The notes beneath the pieces are model-generated. The model saw only the letters and a list, made by a program, of their open reading frames with translations. It made no database searches and was not told the origin of the DNA. A DNA stretch of 64,000 nucleotides from positions 1-64,000 of the forward strand of contig SXOA01000180.1 of the NCBI GenBank assembly GCA_005778405.1, read 5' to 3'. The DNA comes from Planctomycetaceae bacterium (GTDB taxonomy: Bacteria > Planctomycetota > Planctomycetia > Pirellulales > Pirellulaceae). The translations under genes and the position numbers were made by a program. Positions 35,382 to 45,435 of this stretch are shown here, piece by piece. Every line of letters starts with the position of its first letter. Within the stretch, counting starts at the first letter, position 1.

Positions 35382-38300
35382 ATGAGCTTGCCAACTCTTG
35401 GGACATTGCGCCAGCAGGCGTGCTGGGGCATCGCCGCACTGACAGTTATGCTGGCTACCGGATCCGTCCACGCTCAAGGTGCTCGGATGTCGATCCCCAA
35501 CATCGCCTATTTTCAAAACGGCGGGTTTGGGTCGTTCAACGACGGAGATTTCAAATCGGCCGGGCAATCGTTTCGACAATCGGCCAGCGGCGGCTTCAAA
35601 AGCATCGACGACCAGCGGTGGGTCGATTCGATCTGCTTCCACGCGATGATTGGCGAATCCTATTACCAAATGGGAGACATGGGGAATGCCCTGGAGCAGT
35701 TCAGCGCCGCGGTACAGCTCTCCGTGAATCATCGCGACTGGATGCTGCGGGTCGAGTTTTCACCCATCGAGCCCGAAGCCAACGTCAAAAACCAGCCGAA
35801 TTGGGGCAGCAGCCAGCGGCGGACGAAGCTCGGCCATTTCCCCGACCACTTCCAGATCATGCAAGGCAAGACGCAGGCCGAGAACGCCGCTGCCGCTCAG
35901 AATGGCGGCGTCATTGTGCCGCAAGAGCTTTATTCCTGTTATGTGGGGGAGATTGTCCGCTGCTCGGCTCTGGCGATTTCCCGCCGGGCGGAAATCCTCG
36001 GTCCCGCCAGCCCGCATGATCCCCTATTTGCCGATTTGCTGACGGCTTTGCAGCGCCGCCCTGGTCCTCCCAATCACTGGTCGCAAAGCTGGGTTTCTCT
36101 GCAACTGGGTTGTGCTTACGCCGCGATGAACAAGCCGCAGGAAGCCGCCCAGGAATTGACGAACTCCCTGCAAGCGAGCGGAACTTACGATCATCCGCTG
36201 ACCAGCGTGGGACTGCTCGAACTGGGCAAGCTTGCGTTCAAACAGGGAAAGTTCGACGCCGCCCAGACGTATTTCCTGGAATCGACCTACTCGGCTACGT
36301 ACTTCGATCGTTATGACGTGATGGAAGAGGCCTTTCGCCTCGGTGCTCTCACGCATCTCATCAGTGGCCAGAACGGAGTTTACGCACCGCTGGCCAAGGC
36401 CGGACTCGCGTATAAGCGAATCAAGATGCTGCACGCCTCGCTGATGATCAGCCTGGCGGAGCAGTTTTCGACGCGCGGCGAAACCTCCCTGGCGGCACAA
36501 GCCCTCTCGCAGGCCCGGGGTTCACTGAATGGCAACGAGATGATGCTGGGGCAGACCGGAGCCCGCTTCAATTATGAAAATGCCAAGGTGCAATTTCAGG
36601 CCGGAAATGTAGTTCCCGCCAACACTTCGCTGGCCCTGGCCATGGCCTATGAAAAAGTCGGCTCCAAGCGGCTCTTTCAGATTGGGTTCATCGACAAGGT
36701 CATTATGGACCGCGAGCTGACGGAGCGAGTCGGGGATCTGCTCTATGCCGACATCCTCCGCGAGCCGACCACCGCTGACTGGATGGTCGATCCGATGGAG
36801 ACGCTGGCCGTGCTGAGCAATCCCCATCCGCTGCCGTACGAACATTGGCTGGAGATCTCCCTGGGCCGCAAGGAGAACGACAAGGCCCTGGGAATCGCCG
36901 ACCGCATCCGCCGGCATCGCTTCCTGTCGACTTTGCCACTCGGCGGACGCCTGTTGGCCCTGCGGTGGGTTCTGGAGGCACCCAAGGAAACGCTCTCGCC
37001 GCAGGCCGTTTTGCAGCGGCAGGATTTTTCCGTGAAGTATCCCAAGTATGGAGAACTGTCGAAACAAGCAGCGGCCATTCAGAAGGACCTCGACGCTCTT
37101 CCGCTCGTGCCCGACAAAGACGCCGACAAGAAGAAGCAAGCCACTCTGTGTGCGGACCTGGCCAAGGTCAGCACGGCTCAGGAGGTCATCCTGCAACAGA
37201 TGGCCCTCCGCCGGGATCCCAGCGATTTCAGTTTTCCACCGCTGGTGGAGTTCAAGGACATGCAGCAGAAGCTCCCCCCTGGGCAACTGACGCTGGCTTA
37301 TCTGGTCACCAGCCAAGGTTTGCACGCCTTTGCGATTTCTAAAGAAAATTTTGGTTACTTTCGCGTGGCCGACCCTGCCAAGGTGAAAACGGACCTTGTG
37401 GAAATGCTCCGCGCCCTGGGCCTTTATGACCGCAATCAGCCGCTCGACGCCAAGGATCTGAAGGGTCAGGAGTGGAAGATTCCAGCGGCATCGCTGCTGG
37501 GACAATTGACCAACCAGATGGTGGCGGCCGATTGGGCCAAGTACCAGGAATTGGTGATCGTGCCCGACGGCGTACTGTGGTATCTGCCGTTTGAGGCCCT
37601 GCAAATTGAAGGAAAGGGAGGCGAAACGGAGCCGCTGATTTCGCGGGTGAAGGTTCGCTATTCGCCGACGGTGGGACTGATGATGCCCGATGGCCGCGGA
37701 AATAAGCCGCTGGCCCGGACCGCCGTGGTCGCCGGTCGCCTGATGCCGCGGGACGACGACAAGCCGGCCGCCAACAATGCCCATGATATTGCCAAGGCCC
37801 TTCCCGGCACTTCCGTGCTGGTCGGCAGTCCGGCCTCTTCGTCCATTTTCGGCAGCACCATCGATCGCCTGGTGGTTCTTTCCGACGTGGATGATGTGGA
37901 CAAGGGCTCGTATGCCTTTGCCCCCTTGCAAATGGACCGCGGCAAGCCGGGCAGCACACTGGCCGATTGGTTCCTGCTGCCGTTCGCCAGTCCCGAACAG
38001 ATCATCCTTCCTGGCTTTCACAGCGCGGCGGAAAACTCGCTCAAGCGGGGCGGCACCGGCGAGGAAATGTTCCTCAGTCTCTGCGGCCTGATGTCCACCG
38101 GCAGCCGCACCATTCTGATTACCCGCTGGCGGCCGGCGGGGCAGACGACGTATGACCTGGTGCGGGAATTCGTGCAAGAACTCCCTCGCACTTCGGCCAT
38201 CGACGCCTGGCACCGCGCCGTGCAACTCGCCCGCTCGACGGAGCTCGAAACCGACCGCGAACCCCGCGTCAAACTCTCTCCTTCCGACAGCCTGAAAGCC

Positions 38301-38567
38301 GAGCACCCGTTCTTCTGGGCCGGCTATTTGCTCGTCGACCGAGATAGCGGCGGGGGTGCTGAAGTCAAAGCGGAAGTGAAGAAGGAAGCGGTGCCACCGA
38401 AAGATGCCCTTCCAAAAGCTGCGGAACCGGCCAAGAAAGCGGCCGAGCCAGCCAAAGTAGCCGTCCCAGCGAAGGAAGGTGCGCCCGTCAAAGCGGCGCC
38501 TCCCGCCAAGGAGCCCGAACCTGCAAAGCCGGCAGTCAAGAAGGGGGAGAAGGCCAAAGCGAAGTAG
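35382..38567 (+). CDS. Large exported TPR / CHAT-like protein with degenerate active site
   Basis: The start at 35382 (MSLPTLGTLRQQ) gives a signal peptide cut near VHAQ and a protein of about 1061 residues; the track's start 29 codons earlier hides it. Residues about 50-450 hold TPR-like helical repeats (NKPQEAAQELTNSLQ, LLELGKLAFKQGKFDAAQTYF). The C-terminal CHAT (caspase-like) region is at about 620-990 (LVIVPDGVLWYLPFEAL, ending TRWRPAGQTTYDLVREF). The usual SAC-x-T cysteine motif is replaced by LPGFHSAAENSLKR, so no protease is expected. The last 70 residues are a Lys/Ala/Pro/Glu-rich tail. Confidence 0.85.
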   Translation: MSLPTLGTLRQQACWGIAALTVMLATGSVHAQGARMSIPNIAYFQNGGFGSFNDGDFKSAGQSFRQSASGGFKSIDDQRWVDSICFHAMIGESYYQMGDMGNALEQFSAAVQLSVNHRDWMLRVEFSPIEPEANVKNQPNWGSSQRRTKLGHFPDHFQIMQGKTQAENAAAAQNGGVIVPQELYSCYVGEIVRCSALAISRRAEILGPASPHDPLFADLLTALQRRPGPPNHWSQSWVSLQLGCAYAAMNKPQEAAQELTNSLQASGTYDHPLTSVGLLELGKLAFKQGKFDAAQTYFLESTYSATYFDRYDVMEEAFRLGALTHLISGQNGVYAPLAKAGLAYKRIKMLHASLMISLAEQFSTRGETSLAAQALSQARGSLNGNEMMLGQTGARFNYENAKVQFQAGNVVPANTSLALAMAYEKVGSKRLFQIGFIDKVIMDRELTERVGDLLYADILREPTTADWMVDPMETLAVLSNPHPLPYEHWLEISLGRKENDKALGIADRIRRHRFLSTLPLGGRLLALRWVLEAPKETLSPQAVLQRQDFSVKYPKYGELSKQAAAIQKDLDALPLVPDKDADKKKQATLCADLAKVSTAQEVILQQMALRRDPSDFSFPPLVEFKDMQQKLPPGQLTLAYLVTSQGLHAFAISKENFGYFRVADPAKVKTDLVEMLRALGLYDRNQPLDAKDLKGQEWKIPAASLLGQLTNQMVAADWAKYQELVIVPDGVLWYLPFEALQIEGKGGETEPLISRVKVRYSPTVGLMMPDGRGNKPLARTAVVAGRLMPRDDDKPAANNAHDIAKALPGTSVLVGSPASSSIFGSTIDRLVVLSDVDDVDKGSYAFAPLQMDRGKPGSTLADWFLLPFASPEQIILPGFHSAAENSLKRGGTGEEMFLSLCGLMSTGSRTILITRWRPAGQTTYDLVREFVQELPRTSAIDAWHRAVQLARSTELETDREPRVKLSPSDSLKAEHPFFWAGYLLVDRDSGGGAEVKAEVKKEAVPPKDALPKAAEPAKKAAEPAKVAVPAKEGAPVKAAPPAKEPEPAKPAVKKGEKAKAK

Positions 38568-40387
38568 AGAAGTAGCTTTCCCAAGTTGGCTCGCTGGACC
38601 TGTCTTCTCCCGCCGTGCCAGCTTCCGCGAATCCTGGGTCATCGCGCGCTGCTAGCACGCGGCAAAGTCCCCATTCAATCTGGCTTGCTTCCGCCAGTTC
38701 GCCGGTGGTACACTCCCGCTGCAACCCCAGAGTAGCGGCGTCCACGGATGGATGCCGGCCAAGTTGCGCGACAAGGAGGTCGCCGTGCTGTTTCGCTGGC
38801 CCATCAAATTCAAGCTGCTGCTCTGCGTCGGCCTGCTGGTTGTCATCGTCAGCATCCTGGCCGTCAACAGCTTGCAGGGGCTCTATGCCTATCGCGAGCT
38901 CGCCAAGACCATCAGTTGGCGGGCCGATGAAATGCCGCTCGCCGATGAGCTCTCCAGCCGCATCGGCTATGCCCAGGCGTTTCTGCGCGGCCCCAAGGAA
39001 AGAATTGGGACCGAAGTGATCGCGCCGGAAAGCGGCGGGATGGTGGCCAAGACGGAGTTTCAATTCAAGCTCACCCGGATCAAGGAATCGCTCCAAGAAT
39101 ATCGCGCGCACCTCGACACCGATCTGCCGCAACTGGGCCAGCTCGGCGACCGGAGCCGCGACCGCGAAACTCTGTCGCAAATCGCCGCCAGTCTGGAGCG
39201 CCTGGAAAAATCGGGAAACGAAGCAGATTGGCTGCTGACCCAAACGCACATCGACGGCCTCAGCGAGCAGCTCAGCCAGATGCGGGACCAGGTCGACGCC
39301 CTCAAGCCGCAGCTCTACGAGCGGATGCACAGCCTGTCGTCGGAAGTCAAAGGACAATATCAAACGTGGATCAGCATCTCCTGGGCCACGGGGGTGCTCT
39401 CGTTTGTCGGCCTCGTCGTTCTGTGTGGGGTGTTTTACAAATGGGTTATGAGACCGCTCGGCGTTCTCATTGGTGGGTCCAGACGGATTGCCAAGAATGA
39501 CGAATTCGATCATCGCATCCACCTCACCACGCGCGATGAAATGGCGGAGCTGGCCGACAACATGAACGCCATGACCGCCCGCTTTCAGGAAATCAAGCAC
39601 GACCAGGAAGCCAAAATCCAGCAGCGGACCCAGGAAGTGGTTCGCAGCGAACAGCTCGCCAGCGTCGGCTTTCTGGCGGCCGGCGTGGCCCACGAAATCA
39701 ACAACCCGCTGGCTTCGATAGCCATGTGCGCGGAGTCGCTGGAAACGCGAGTCACCGATCTGCTCGGCAGCGGCGGGTCGTCCAAAAGCAACTCCTCCGA
39801 CCGCGAAGTCGTGGCCAAATATCTCCGCCGCATCCAGGACGAAGCTTTCCGCTGCAAGGGAATCACCGAACGGCTGCTCGATTTCTCCCGCCTGGGGGAC
39901 GTGCAAAAACAGCCGACGGACCTCCGGGAGCTAGTGCTCGGCGTGGTCGAGATGGTGCGGCACCTGGGGGACTACCGCGAAAAAAAGGTCGAGTTCACTT
40001 GCACCCAGCACGTCGTGGCCCCGGTCAATGCCCAGGAAATGAAGCAGGTGGTGCTCAACCTCATCACTAATTCCCTCGACAGCCTCGACCCCGGCGGCAC
40101 TGTTTGGGTCGAGCTCCGCCGCCTCGGCAATCAAGCCGAGCTGATCGTGCGGGACAACGGCTGCGGGATGTCCGTTGAAGTTCTGAAGCACCTCTTCGAG
40201 CCTTTTTACACCCGCCGGCGCGACGGCAAAGGGACCGGCTTGGGACTCTCCATCACCTTTCGAATCATTACCGAGCACGGCGGAACGATTGAACCGACCA
40301 GCGGCGGGCCGAAAAAGGGCTCGACGATGCGCGTTGTTCTACCCCTCGTTGCGACCGAGTCATTGACTATCACGGACCAGAAGCAGC

Positions 40388-41781
<1,394 letters not shown>

Positions 41782-41782
<1 letters not shown>

Positions 41783-41969
41783 TAGGCCGCGAGTCCTCTC
41801 GCGAGCCCCGAGAGTTGATGGATGATCCCGAAGAATGCAGAGCGGCGAAGGACGGTTGCCTCATTGGCCTGACAGCAGGCGGAGCCAGAGGTGCAAATCT
41901 GAGCCTCGTGGAAAGTCTTTCGATTACGCCCCCAAACTCTGATGGCTCGCGAGAGGACTCGCGGCCTAC
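41782..41969. mobile_element. MITE-like element with 34-bp terminal inverted repeats
   Basis: The left arm 41782-41815 and right arm 41936-41969 are inverted copies matching at 31 of 34 bases; the outer 26 bases are identical (GGCCGCGAGTCCTCTCGCGA core). TA dinucleotides flank both ends in a TA|GGCC...GGCC|TA arrangement, as in TA-target elements. The interior of about 120 bases has no ORF. It begins at the stop codon of the response-regulator gene. Insertion or palindromic repeat; transposase not present here. Confidence 0.6.
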
Positions 41970-42065
41970 ATTGGCAAGATTCCCATTTTCCGGGCGTTTG
42001 GGTATATTCCGGGAATGGTGGCTTGAACTTCTCAAGCCAGTCGGGCTTTTGCCACGGAGGGGATC

Positions 42066-42764
42066 ATGGCTCTCGACCAACGGAAGAAGCAGAAGAAGGC
42101 CGAAAAAAGGAACGCCAAGCAGAAGGCGAAGAAGAAGGAGATGGCCCTTCGCAGCCGGGAAGATCCGGGCATCCGCTTCGCCCGGGCCGCGGCGGCTCCG
42201 ATTCTGCATAGCGCCGTCAGCATCAACCTATGGGAGCAAGGAATTGGGTACGTGCTGCTCAGCCGGCAACTTGCCAGCGGCAATGTGGCGTCGGCTCTGT
42301 TCCTGGTGGATGTTTACTGCCTGGGGGTCAAGGACGCCTTGTACCGGATCTCGCCTGCCGATTTTTATCAGTCGCACATCTACAACAAGATTCACTACGA
42401 ACTTGGTTTTGTGGATTTGCCGCCGGAATCCGGGCGCAAACTGGTTGAGGGGGCGGTCGACTTTGCCTTGAAAATCGGAATTGAGCCGCATCCGGACTAT
42501 GTCCTGGCCTGGATGTTGTTCGGCGATATCGACCCCATCCTGTCGACCGACAAGTTCGTGTACGGCAAGAACGGGAAGCCACTGTTCGTCCCTGGCCCCT
42601 ATGACAGCCCCCACAAATGCGGCCGGATCATGGACCTGCTGATGCAGCATTGCGGTCCTGGCAAGTTCGATTACCTCGTGCCACTGATGGGCCCAGGGGA
42701 ATCCGCGCCAAAGATGCAGTCGCTGTTCCTGGACGGTGACGACGAGGATGAAGAGGACGCCTAG
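42066..42764 (+). CDS. Hypothetical protein with lysine-rich N-terminus
   Basis: The protein is 232 residues. The first 30 residues are strongly basic and helical (RKKQKKAEKRNAKQKAKKKEM). The rest is a globular region with SINLWEQGIGYVLLSRQLASG and SGNVASALFLVDVYCLGVKDALYRI and an acidic tail (GDDEDEEDA). It recalls a conserved planctomycete hypothetical family without assigned function. It is preceded by the MITE-like element and followed by a palindromic repeat. Confidence 0.65.
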   Translation: MALDQRKKQKKAEKRNAKQKAKKKEMALRSREDPGIRFARAAAAPILHSAVSINLWEQGIGYVLLSRQLASGNVASALFLVDVYCLGVKDALYRISPADFYQSHIYNKIHYELGFVDLPPESGRKLVEGAVDFALKIGIEPHPDYVLAWMLFGDIDPILSTDKFVYGKNGKPLFVPGPYDSPHKCGRIMDLLMQHCGPGKFDYLVPLMGPGESAPKMQSLFLDGDDEDEEDA

Positions 42765-42776
42765 CTCCTGCCTGTA

Positions 42777-42834
42777 GTTGGTGTCCCGCCTTCAGACGGA
42801 TCTTCAAAACGCCGCCTGAAGGCGGGACTCCAAC
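42777..42834. repeat. 58-bp palindromic hairpin repeat
   Basis: Arms of 23 bases (42777-42799 and 42812-42834) match at 21 of 23 positions (GTGTCCCGCCTTCAG / CTGAAGGCGGGACTCC). It starts 12 bases after the stop codon of the upstream gene and could act as its terminator, though no T-run follows. It is more likely a dispersed palindrome. Confidence 0.65.
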
Positions 42835-43356
42835 GGGAAAAGAGTTGCGAAATCTTTGGGCCGATCTCTTGAATGTGCCAACCTACTGTATACAATTGTG
42901 ATGTATCCGGACGGCGGCTCCGGGCGTGGTGCGGCAGTCTTGTCGGGCCGGCGGGAATCCGGTGGGTCTTTGACAATTTATAGATAGTTTGTGGATTAAT
43001 GAGGCGAAGGTGCGCGCGGAGGGAGTTCTGAACTGGCCGATGTGAAGCAAGTTGTGTGAAGACTCACCGGCCAGCTTACGCTGGCCGCTCGCCGGTGAGT
43101 CGGTGGGCGATTCAGGGTTCAAATCCTTGTGGGATAAGGACTTGTGACGCGCTGATGAATCAAGAATGGTCTGATTCAGGGCTTGATTCAGAGACTTACG
43201 TCAAATGCCTTGTTCTTAAGTCATTTAATTGCAAGGGCTTAGGTAATTCATCGTCAACGCAACTTTTTGTGCGAGAGTTGCTCGGAATCATGAATCAAGA
43301 TCCCCAATCTTCATTCATGAATCACGTGTAACTCATTGCTAGTAAATGCCTTGCAA
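42835..43356. other. Long gene-free region between convergent genes, with repeats
   Basis: No credible ORF lies here. It holds a strong palindrome at 43062-43100, a T-arm-like motif at 43110-43126 and several GATTCA/TGAATC copies to 43324. A TTGACA at 42971 is not followed by a convincing -10. Because the flanking genes converge, no promoter is required. Confidence 0.6.
43062..43100. repeat. 39-bp nested palindrome
   Basis: Outer arms ACTCACCGGC (43062-43071) and GCCGGTGAGT (43091-43100) are perfectly complementary. An inner alternative hairpin GGCCAGC-TTAC-GCTGGCC overlaps them, so two structures compete. This GGCCAGCTTACGCTGGCC form resembles dispersed repeats of planctomycete genomes. Confidence 0.65.
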
Positions 43357-45018
43357 CTACATTCCGCAGGCGATTTGCTCGGCTGCCTGGAGGTAGTGGC
43401 CCTCCACCGGGTAATTGCGGAAGCGGATGCTGTAGTACTCCTCGAACCAATGGCGGATGTGGGCTTCGGCAGCCGGGTCGTAGGAGGGGGAGACGTGGAG
43501 GGTTTTGCCGAGGAAGTTCTCGCGGATGTCTCCTTCCTCGACGAGGATGCGGCCCGATTTGATGACGTACCGCGGCAGCTCGAACATGATTTGCTTGTTC
43601 TCGTGCGGCGTGTAGATGGTGATGTCGGCGTCGGCACCGGGGCCGAGGTGGCCTTTGTGAACGAGGCCGAGGATGCGGGCGGGGCCGGCGCGGGTGATGA
43701 TGGCGATTTCGCCGAGCGTGTACTCGCGGGTGAGGTCGGCGAGTTGGCAACGTTCGCGAATCTGCGGAGGGCAGGTCTTGAGTATGTCCTGCCGGTAGGT
43801 CCGGTCCATCAGCATCCGGATGATTTGCGGGTAAGCCAGGAACGAGCCGCCGTTGGGATGGTCGGTGCTCATCACGACTTGCCACGGGTTGGTGACAAGC
43901 AGGTACCACTCCAGGCCGATGGCCCACTGCAGCGCGTGGACGAGGCTTTTGTTCCGGTACTTGATCGGAGCAATGCCGCAGCCGGACTCCATTTCGGTGT
44001 CGGAGCTGAACCACTTGGTGCCGTAGATGTTGGCGAGGTAGTAACCGAGAGGGCCGTCGCCGGTCATGCTCGTGGTTTCGCCGAACAGAACCTGGCCGAC
44101 ATCGACGGTGACGTTGGGGTGCGAGTTGACATAGTCCGCGAGCGGCTGGACCTGGCTGCGGAAAGTGTTTTCGTCCGCGTCGCCGCCGCCGTAGCTATGG
44201 AACTGGATGTGGGTGATGTGGCCGCGATGCCCGTCGATGGCGCGCATGGTTTCGAGCGTGGTGGTCCAGTTGCCGGGCATGCCGAGTTGGTTGGCATGGA
44301 TGTGGAGGGGATGCGGGAGGTGCAACTCGCCGGCGGCCTGAGCCAGGGTGGTGATGATCTGCCGCGGGGAGACGTTGAAATGATCGACCTTGGAATCGAT
44401 GTTCTCGACATTGCCGCGGGCGTGCTGCTTCCAGACTTCGACCCCGCCGGGATTGACCAGCTTGGGAGCATAGGCCTTGGCCGACGAAAGGAGCCACGCC
44501 ATGAACGCCTTGAGCCGCTCGGGTTCTTTGTCCCGGATGGAATTCATCACGTAGTGATTGTTTCCCATCAGGACGTAAAAGCCTTTGTCGATGCAAGGGG
44601 TGTCCTCGAACTCTTCGTGGACATGGCGGGCGGCGAGCGGCGGCACAGCGGCATCGAAGGCGGTGGTATAGCCCATGCCGGCATATTTGTAGCCGGTGGC
44701 GAAGGTGCTGGGAACGCTTCCCATCGTGCCCGAGCGTTTGATGCTGGTCCGCTCGATTTTTTCGCCGTTCCGTCGTTCCTCGGGGCGCATTTTGCGGGCG
44801 GTGTTGGCCTTGGGCCCCGCGATGTGGCAATGCATGTCGATACCGCCCGGCATGATGACGAGGCCGGAGGCGTTCAGATTGCGCGTCGGCTTGATGCCTC
44901 GCTCAGTCGGCGGCGAAACGATCTTGCCGTCCCGAATCCAGAGGTCCTTTGCCTGTCCATCGACACCGTTGGCCGGGTCGTAGACATAGCCGCCGGAGAT
45001 GAGGAAGTATTCGGACAT
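43357..45018 (-). CDS. fhcA: Formylmethanofuran dehydrogenase subunit A homologue (Fhc/Fwd A)
   Basis: The protein is 553 residues, the usual length. It opens with an amidohydrolase signature: ISGGYVYDPANG, then PGGIDMHCHIAG with the His-x-His metal motif, HIHANQLG, HIQFHSYGG and STDHPNGGSF carrying further ligands. The C-terminal extension and the region IYGTKWFSSDTEMESG match FwdA/FhcA rather than generic dihydroorotases. In planctomycetes and methylotrophs this is the hydrolase subunit of the H4MPT-linked formyltransferase/hydrolase complex producing formate. The other subunit genes are not adjacent. Confidence 0.9.
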   Translation of the reverse strand: MSEYFLISGGYVYDPANGVDGQAKDLWIRDGKIVSPPTERGIKPTRNLNASGLVIMPGGIDMHCHIAGPKANTARKMRPEERRNGEKIERTSIKRSGTMGSVPSTFATGYKYAGMGYTTAFDAAVPPLAARHVHEEFEDTPCIDKGFYVLMGNNHYVMNSIRDKEPERLKAFMAWLLSSAKAYAPKLVNPGGVEVWKQHARGNVENIDSKVDHFNVSPRQIITTLAQAAGELHLPHPLHIHANQLGMPGNWTTTLETMRAIDGHRGHITHIQFHSYGGGDADENTFRSQVQPLADYVNSHPNVTVDVGQVLFGETTSMTGDGPLGYYLANIYGTKWFSSDTEMESGCGIAPIKYRNKSLVHALQWAIGLEWYLLVTNPWQVVMSTDHPNGGSFLAYPQIIRMLMDRTYRQDILKTCPPQIRERCQLADLTREYTLGEIAIITRAGPARILGLVHKGHLGPGADADITIYTPHENKQIMFELPRYVIKSGRILVEEGDIRENFLGKTLHVSPSYDPAAEAHIRHWFEEYYSIRFRNYPVEGHYLQAAEQIACGM

Positions 45019-45039
45019 GTCCGTTGTGTGAATGGCACC

Positions 45040-45432
45040 CTACGCCTGAAACAGCGCGCACACCGCGCCCGCCGGATCGCGGATGACGCAAAAGGTGCCG
45101 CCGGAAAGTGGACGCGGTGCGACAAGGATCTGACCGCCGAGCTCAACGCAGCGGGAAGCGGAAGCGGCAACGTCGGCGACGATGATGTAGATCAGCCACT
45201 GCGGCGGAATGTCGGCGTTGGTGCCGCGAGAATGGCAGATGCCGGCGGTGCATTCGCCGCTAGCCGGCTGGAGCATTTCGAAATCGCGATAGTCTCCCAG
45301 GTCCACCGGCCTCGATTTCCAGCCGACGACTTGCTCGTAGAAGGAGCGAACAGATTCCGCATCCGGCACGGTAAGATCCCGCCAGGCAATGCTGCCGACA
45401 GCAGGCATTGCGGGATGCTGCGAATCGGCCAT
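45040..45432 (-). CDS. VOC-family (glyoxalase/bleomycin-resistance-like) protein
   Basis: The protein is 130 residues. Features are WRDLTVPDAESVRSFYEQVVGWKSR, PVDLGDYRDFEML, WLIYIIVADVAASASRCVELGGQIL and FCVIRDPAGAVCALF. The typical beta-alpha-beta-beta-beta fold repeats twice. Metal-binding residues are not obvious, so an enzyme is not certain. It is 21 bases upstream of the fhcA start on the same strand. Confidence 0.88.
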   Translation of the reverse strand: MADSQHPAMPAVGSIAWRDLTVPDAESVRSFYEQVVGWKSRPVDLGDYRDFEMLQPASGECTAGICHSRGTNADIPPQWLIYIIVADVAASASRCVELGGQILVAPRPLSGGTFCVIRDPAGAVCALFQA

Positions 45433-45435
45433 CGA

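Noticed and set aside
36522-38642. A 706-residue minus-strand ORF
   Set aside because: It is the antisense shadow of the TPR/CHAT-like gene, a common artefact in GC-rich DNA.
42971-43000. A sigma-70 promoter (TTGACA)
   Set aside because: The best -10 match 18 bases later is only GATTAA and no gene follows on that strand.
43100-43140. A tRNA gene
   Set aside because: A plausible T-arm is present, but no matching acceptor, D-arm or anticodon arm was found upstream, where a palindromic repeat lies instead.
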